Origin: Stenocarpella maydis
Lineage: Eukaryota > Ascomycota > Sordariomycetes > Diaporthales > Diaporthaceae
Assembly (NCBI GenBank): GCA_002270565.1
Contig: NQMI01000010.1
Location: 360,661 to 424,660 of the forward strand
Direction of reading: 5' to 3'
DNA length: 64,000 nucleotides
A program made the position numbers and the translations under genes. Below are positions 58,689 to 64,000 of this stretch, in pieces. The notes beneath the pieces were generated by a model. The model was not told the DNA's origin and made no database searches. It was given only the letters and a program-made list of their open reading frames with translations. Numbering within the stretch: position 1 is the first letter of the stretch; each line of letters opens with the position of its first letter.

Positions 58689-61251
58689 AGACGTGGTCAA
58701 GCGTTGGGAACTCCGGTTGCAGCAACGGTCAACGTGCTCGCTGGTGGGAGGCAGGGGGACGCGTCGAGTCGCTGGGCAATATCGGCTGGGGATGCGCGAG
58801 TCTCTCGATCTAATGTTGGCAATTTTTAGGTTCAGATCGCTTACCTTTTGGACTGTGGCAGAGAATAGGAAGTACATGTGAGCTGCTGACATATTTCTAG
58901 CTGGATCTGAGTGGTGATGCTCAAGTTGGCCCCCAACGCAGCCGTGTCCTAACGAAGCAAGGTGGCCAGCCTGGTAGATCTGCTATCCATATTAAAATAT
59001 AACTCACAGGTCAGCTATAGGACCAAAGGCTTATTACCCAGTCTCAGTTGCGCTGGATGGAACAGATTCAGTGCTCATTCTTATTCCCAAGCCTCCTGAT
59101 GGCTACAATTGTGCATGTCTTGCTCCCAGAGCGTAGTGCTTGGACATAAAACTGCCTTTGCTAGAAGACTCGTATCTAGGTATGCATGTAAATAATATCA
59201 AACCATCAAGGAGACTTAAATTAACATTATGGGTAGGATTCAAAGCCTAAAGAAACCATCACATCATGCTCACTTGAGCTCATCCTGCCTCGTCAAGCTC
59301 CCTGTGGCCGGGCCCATCTTGCTGTCTCAGTAGCTATATCCCAGGCGGCTACCGCCTATAGACTCTAGAACAATGGCCTAGGATTTCCCACATCATGCTC
59401 CCACAGCGGGCCAGCCTCCCTCAATAAGTAGGCGTCCCACCCATTGTGGATGCTCGCATGACACAAAGGACCAAGTCGTCTTGACACCTCCAGTCCGACA
59501 TCGATTGCCATCCTTCCTGCTGAACTTGAGTCGGCCTCCTCTTCATAAACTACTCTTCGATTGCGGGGGACCCTCTCAATCTACCGGAAAGCATATATAC
59601 GCCCAGCTTCTTCTCCGTCTTAACTCACGCGACAGAGCGCAATCCCTCCACCCACTGCCCGGGAACTCGTCCAAAATTATCTCCGTCGGAGGATTGCAGC
59701 AAAGGTACCACACAGCTTTGAGGGCTTCCTCCTGGAGCCTGGCCATACATTTGGCAACGTTATATACAGCTGTAACAGGACGCCAGTCACGCTCCCGGTC
59801 GTCTCCACCAATGCCTCTCCTTACAACAAGTCTTCACCACTCCCAAAGCTGTAGAGCCCCAGTTAATCATCTCTTGTGCCACAGAGAAGAGCCAGTTCCC
59901 ACCGCCCTCAACTGGATACTGCCAGTCATCCTCCTCAGGCCCCAGATTATGCCACACTCCCCGCCAGCAGAGTCCAACCAAAGACCTGTGTCTCCATTTG
60001 TCGGGCTCCAGCCAGTCCCTCCTGGGGCAACCGATCATCGCCTCCTCGCCCTCCTCCTCCTCTTTCTCCTGCTCAGCATGAAGCTATGAGCAGTACCTGT
60101 ACTGCTGTTCAACACCATGGGCTCCAATCCAGGGGCAGCCAGCCGACAGCCCCAGCCGGGCCAGTAGGCCGTCACGACGGCAGCTAACTACCCTCCTCCG
60201 TGAGGTCCTCGGACAACCCTTCCAGCGATAGCCGTATGTACACGATCATCGTGCGAGTAATCTGTCCCCCGCCGTCACCCATATCCTCATGCTCTACATA
60301 AAGGAGACCCACAATGGCTCTCCAGGTTTTCTGCCTAGCCTGGGCTCATTGGCTGGTTTTCCCAAGCCCATTGGACTCATGGAAGGGGCCTACAGGAACA
60401 GGGTACAGAGCAGCAGGTCAGGATGACGGAAGCAGCATATGGGACGCAGACACCATGGAACAGGAGAGCTGGCTCAAGCAGGAGATTTGGGAGACTCGGA
60501 ACGGTGGCATGGCAAGAAACTGGTGAAGGAGAGAGCCAGGAAATCCAGCTGGAAAGCATGAGGCAGAAAACCAGTCGCATTTCTGACATCAGAGTCGTCA
60601 TGACACTTTTGTAGACTCTCAGGAAATGCTTCCATGTAATTGTTCCAACACACCTTTGGCCAGCCCCTGATAGTCCAGGTTCCGTCTTCATCACATGGAC
60701 ACTTGGCAGAAGCAAGATGGACAATATTTCTGGCAAGCTATTTAGCTCATCATCATCGCGGTTTGGAGTACTCAAAGGATCACAGGCCTGTGATGGAACG
60801 CGTTCTTGTTGGTCAAGTTTGGTTGGTCAATTGTGTGCCTGTATGTTTGTAACAAAACAGCCCTCAGCAAGTCATCTCATCCTCGTCCCATGCCAACACT
60901 GAACCACTATCGTGACCGTGATGTGAAAGAGCTTTGTCGCCTGAAGAAGTAGATGGGGGCTGTGTTTGAAAATCAAGATTCCCTTTGTTTTGAAACTGAT
61001 GGGAGAAAGAAACGAAGAAAATGAAGTAACTGTTGTCTGACTACGCCGATATGCCCCCTCAAGTCCGTGCAAGCCAAACCACAGCTAGGTGATTGGTGAT
61101 TGGGGGAGGGGAAATGAAAATTTGCAGAACAAAAAGTGACGGTGACCAAACCGATTTGTGATGTTGCAACTACGGCAGCAGGCTGCTGTGTGGTGGGGAT
61201 GTTCCTCCAGGGGGCTCAAGTGCCGTACAGGAATGTGTACAAGACAACCTC
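58689..61251. other. Spacer with unidentified open frames
   Basis: About 2.5 kb. A 202-codon open frame at 59481-60089 (+) and overlapping frames on the minus strand at 59700-60040 are open but match nothing I know; the stretch could be an unrecognised repeat. Ordinary composition otherwise. A one-letter variant of the TACCTAGGTA motif is at about 59173. Confidence 0.4.
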
Positions 61252-62228
61252 CTAAACCTCATTCTGGGTGTCGATCTCACCATCCTCGTCATCAGAGGCA
61301 AGAAACCTGAACAGCCTGCTGTAGAAGGAAGGACTGGGCTTCTTCTCCTTTAGGGGGTGGAGCTTCGTGTTGGGAGCCTGGACATTGACCTTAGTTAGTC
61401 GCGGGGACTGTCGGCGTGGTGGTGAGGATGTGATGACTTACCTGCTCACCCTGGCTCAATGGTATCATAGTAGAACCCGTTGAGGCCTCGAGAGCTGGCT
61501 TGTAAATCTCCGTGCCGGCACGAATGTCGGTCTCCGGAGCGGCATATCCGTTTTCGTCTGCGGTAGAGTCCATGGCAAGGACGTCGTAGGTTTCATCGGT
61601 GTCATCGGTGCCAGCAATGCTTTTCTTACTCAGGCCACTGGTCTCCTAGTCCAGGCCCTCAAAAGGGTTATCATCATTGCTGACAAAAGCGACAGCCTCA
61701 CGACGCTGCCCGTTAGTGCAGGCGAGCTCATCGTTGTCGAGGTGGCAGGCCTCGTGCTGACGCTCCTCCTTGTCGTAGCCAGGAAGAATGTCATCCTTGA
61801 CAACGGGACCAACGTGGTTGGGGGTGCCAGCCTCGTTGTAACGCCTGACCTGGTCGGCCTGGCCGGGGAGCTTGACAGAGATGACAGTGGTTCCAGAAGG
61901 GGCAGCCACAGTGGCAGTGCCAGTGCCATTGGAGGTGTCATTGGGAAAGACTCCATCGTGCTTCTGCAGGTTGATGGTGGGGAAGGCCTCTCCGGCAACC
62001 TGCAGGAGGAAGACGGACAGGGAGAAGAAGACGACAAGACAAGTGAAGTTCTTGTCGGGCGGGGGATTGTCAGTCTGAGAGGCAGAAAGAAACAGAAGAA
62101 CAAGGTGAGTGTGAAACAAGTTTTTACGTGTTGCAGAGACGCGTTGGGGTGGAGTTTTGCAGGGCTTGATGATGGGCTGGATGTGGCAAAGACAGACAAA
62201 GAAGAGAATGAGGAAGACTCACCGCCAT
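61252..62228 (-). CDS. Acidic hypothetical protein with one in-frame TAG
   Basis: The coding signal starts with ATGGCG at 62223-62228, directly followed by a GTGAGT donor. The frame continues either from 62074 (TDNPPPDKNF, with a hydrophobic segment) or from 61999 (VAGEAFPTINLQKHDG); both acceptors are in phase and the pyrimidine-rich tract before 61999 favours the second. It runs through NEAGTPNHVGPVVKDDILPG and ends at TAG (61646-61648) after FEGLD. The same frame then stays open with similar acidic sequence (ETSGLSKKS, DETYDVLAMDSTADENG), has a well-formed intron at 61378-61441 (GTAAGT, ACTAAC, CAG) and ends NEV at 61252. So the TAG looks like a nonsense change, a readthrough site or part of an intron that I could not define. 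Family and function unknown. Confidence 0.55.
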
Positions 62229-64000
62229 GATGATCCAGGGGCAGAGTGTTTGCTTGAAAGGATGGATGGATGGGTGCAGTGAATGGGGACCTTATGGTGG
62301 CGGTTGAGACAAAACGCGATGCGATGTAGATGGCGCTGGAGATGTTCTCAAGGAGTGACTGTGCCTGAGGCTGTGTGTTGCTGCTGGCGCGGTTGGTTTA
62401 GTTGTACACACACGTGAAGACAAGATGATGGTGGTGATGGGGATGGAGAGGAGAAGGGGATGGACTGACTGTTTGTGGTTGGTGAATGTGTAAGTTGGCT
62501 TAAGTGAATGTCTAGTGGTTTTGTGTTGGCGAGAAGACGATGTGGTTGGAGGAAAGGAGGGAAAGTTGGGATTGTTGAGGGAGGAAGGGGATTTTGTTGT
62601 CTGCTGCAGGAAGGGGAAGACGAAAAGTGGGCCCAGACTCCAGACTATGGGACATTGATCTGGAGCTTCCCCAGGCGGCTGCCCACTGAAGGAGCTCCTC
62701 TGGGGACTGGGCTACTTGACAGGGCCAAGGGGCCTGGAAGGAGGACGGAGGAGGACGGGGAAGGAGGCCACAGCAGAAACCAGTTGGTACAAACAGGAAT
62801 ATCCCTCCAATGCTTCCCCTTCTGCCACTCGTGGTCTCTGGACGCAATACCAAGTAACTATAAGTCCTTCCTGACAGTGTAGATACATTCAGGAGCCATA
62901 AGTTATGGTGGGTGAGCACAAGACGCGCCAGGGGACACGCCGAGGGACGCGCCGAGGGACGCGCTCTGGTGGGACGCGAGGATTTGAATCTGCTTTGCCT
63001 CGAGTCTTGTTTCAACAAACCTTTCGTCTCAGCGCTGCTCCCTTTGTTTGTAGATACTGTCCGGTGGCCGTAAATATTCAACCTTGCCACGAGTTCAGAC
63101 TGGCGTTGCGCGGATTTACTGCCGATCAAGAGCAGACACTGCCGGATATCTCCGTGATGACTTCCAAAGTCTTGTTGCTGGTACCAGCACAGGGCCTAAG
63201 AATCTGTTTCTAGGCAATATCCGAATGCATTTATGGGTTCGGAACAGTAGAAGTGTCTTGTAGTCCTCCGCCTTGCCCATAACTTCCGGTGTCAACGTGC
63301 TTTTGATTGATAATCCTGCCGCTGACCACGAGAGCTTGCCCCTCGACGGTGCAAAGCTTGTCTACAACACCCAACTGACTGTCACCATCCCGAAGACGAA
63401 AAGAGCCAGACAAGATCTCCACCGATCGCCCGTCCCTCGAGCTCACTTCACTTGCCTCTGGCATCACCTGTATCCGTCCTCGGCAGCCAAACAGACTGGA
63501 CGCAGACCTCGATTGATTATACAAGCAGACTCCGTCTCCCCACAAGCATCGCCACTCCCCTCGAGATTTGTCAACACAGGACAACGGAGAGGCTGAACAT
63601 CTCCGTCCAAAATTTCCAGCCTCCGCAGGCAACTCCTTTTCTTGGTCAAGGAACCACGTGTCTGTGCTCTCGCTGTGCTGCCAGCAAGCAACACTATCGC
63701 CCGTCGGCCCATCAAGAGAGCATTGCGGTTGTGCTAACTTCTGGCGACGACATCTAGATCAGGTGCGGAACAGGAATCCGAAGCGAGATCAAGACCACGC
63801 CGCCTTCCCAGGACCCAGGCTGGAAGAGGCTCCCATCAGGATGAGCCCTGGAGGAGGAGGGAGAAACCTTGGGAACAGAATCGTAGCCCCCAGGAACGGA
63901 AGGGCCATTGGAACCAGGAGGAAGGACACACCCGGGCAGTTTGCGGCTAAGCCCTGTGGCACGATGGCACGAAGAGCAGCAACCGCCCCTTCCAATGATG
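62229..64000. other. Right edge of window, no gene supported
   Basis: The first 300 bases are the presumed promoter of the 62228 gene, with GAT/GGT-rich purine tracts. A tandem CGAGGGACGCGC-type repeat lies at about 62938-62963. Frames at 63231-63632 (-) and 63273-63596 (+) overlap and look random. A Pro/Ser/Gly-rich frame on the minus strand reaches the right end (after about 63760) and could be the end of a gene that continues outside, but I cannot support it. Confidence 0.4.

Noticed and set aside
59481..60089. Open frame of 202 codons (+)
   Set aside because: Ser/Leu/Pro-rich, no domain, no start context, and other frames on both strands are equally open. Possibly an unrecognised repeat, so left unannotated as a gene.
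63789..63995. Open frame at the right edge on minus as a partial gene
   Set aside because: Too short and biased (Pro, Ser, Gly, Leu) with no domain; it may continue outside the window but cannot be supported from what is visible.
1..64000. tRNA, rRNA and CRISPR search by eye
   Set aside because: I found no convincing cloverleaf with a GGTTCRANNCC arm, no rRNA-like stretch and no regularly spaced repeats. A tRNAscan-SE run would be decisive for tRNAs.

Overview
The window is nuclear DNA of a filamentous ascomycete (Pezizomycotina, probably Sordariomycetes; the class is my inference). The support is: GC-rich coding exons broken by short introns (about 50-150 bases) with GTRNGT donors and CTRAC-type branch sites; a HET-domain gene, a fungal OPT transporter, a sedolisin, a trypsin and a pectate lyase; long gene-poor spacers; and A+T-rich retroelement relics full of stop codons, as left by repeat-induced point mutation (RIP).

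Layout. 1-4.5 kb is a repeat island: a Ty1/copia RNase H relic, then a short LTR element whose RIP-damaged gag remnant is itself interrupted by a younger-looking solo LTR. 5.2-6.5 kb is chorismate synthase (shikimate pathway). 7-10.5 kb holds poorly known fungal genes: a Cys-rich repeat protein, a small hydrophilic protein and a frameshifted kinase-like gene. 11-18.3 kb has a secreted pectate lyase, an epoxide hydrolase relic and a nine-exon oligopeptide transporter with a 6-base microexon. 21-24.4 kb has a secreted trypsin and a GNAT acetyltransferase. 27.7-31.4 kb has an IFI6/IFI27-like membrane protein, a decayed NRPS adenylation domain and an alpha-kinase. 33.9-39.7 kb has betaine aldehyde dehydrogenase and choline oxidase in divergent orientation. 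40.3-47.8 kb has a HET protein, a sedolisin and an AT-hook protein. 48.4-50.7 kb is cytosolic prolyl-tRNA synthetase (ten exons). 51.9-52.9 kb is an HsbA-like secreted protein. 56.6-58.7 kb is a bZIP factor divergent from arsenite methyltransferase. 61.2-62.2 kb is an acidic conserved-looking protein whose frame is broken by one in-frame TAG.

Two gene pairs look functional as units. Choline oxidase and betaine aldehyde dehydrogenase would together turn choline into glycine betaine; both end in PTS1-like tripeptides (ARL and AKL), which places the pathway, and its hydrogen peroxide, in peroxisomes. The bZIP gene shares a 316-base promoter with the arsenite methyltransferase and carries a tight C-x2-C-x3-C-x2-C cluster, so it is a candidate metalloid-sensing regulator of its neighbour. 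Secreted enzymes (pectate lyase, trypsin, sedolisin) and the peptide transporter fit a plant- or insect-associated or saprotrophic life.

Exon models were built by eye from splice sites and reading-phase arithmetic. No database search or transcript evidence was available.
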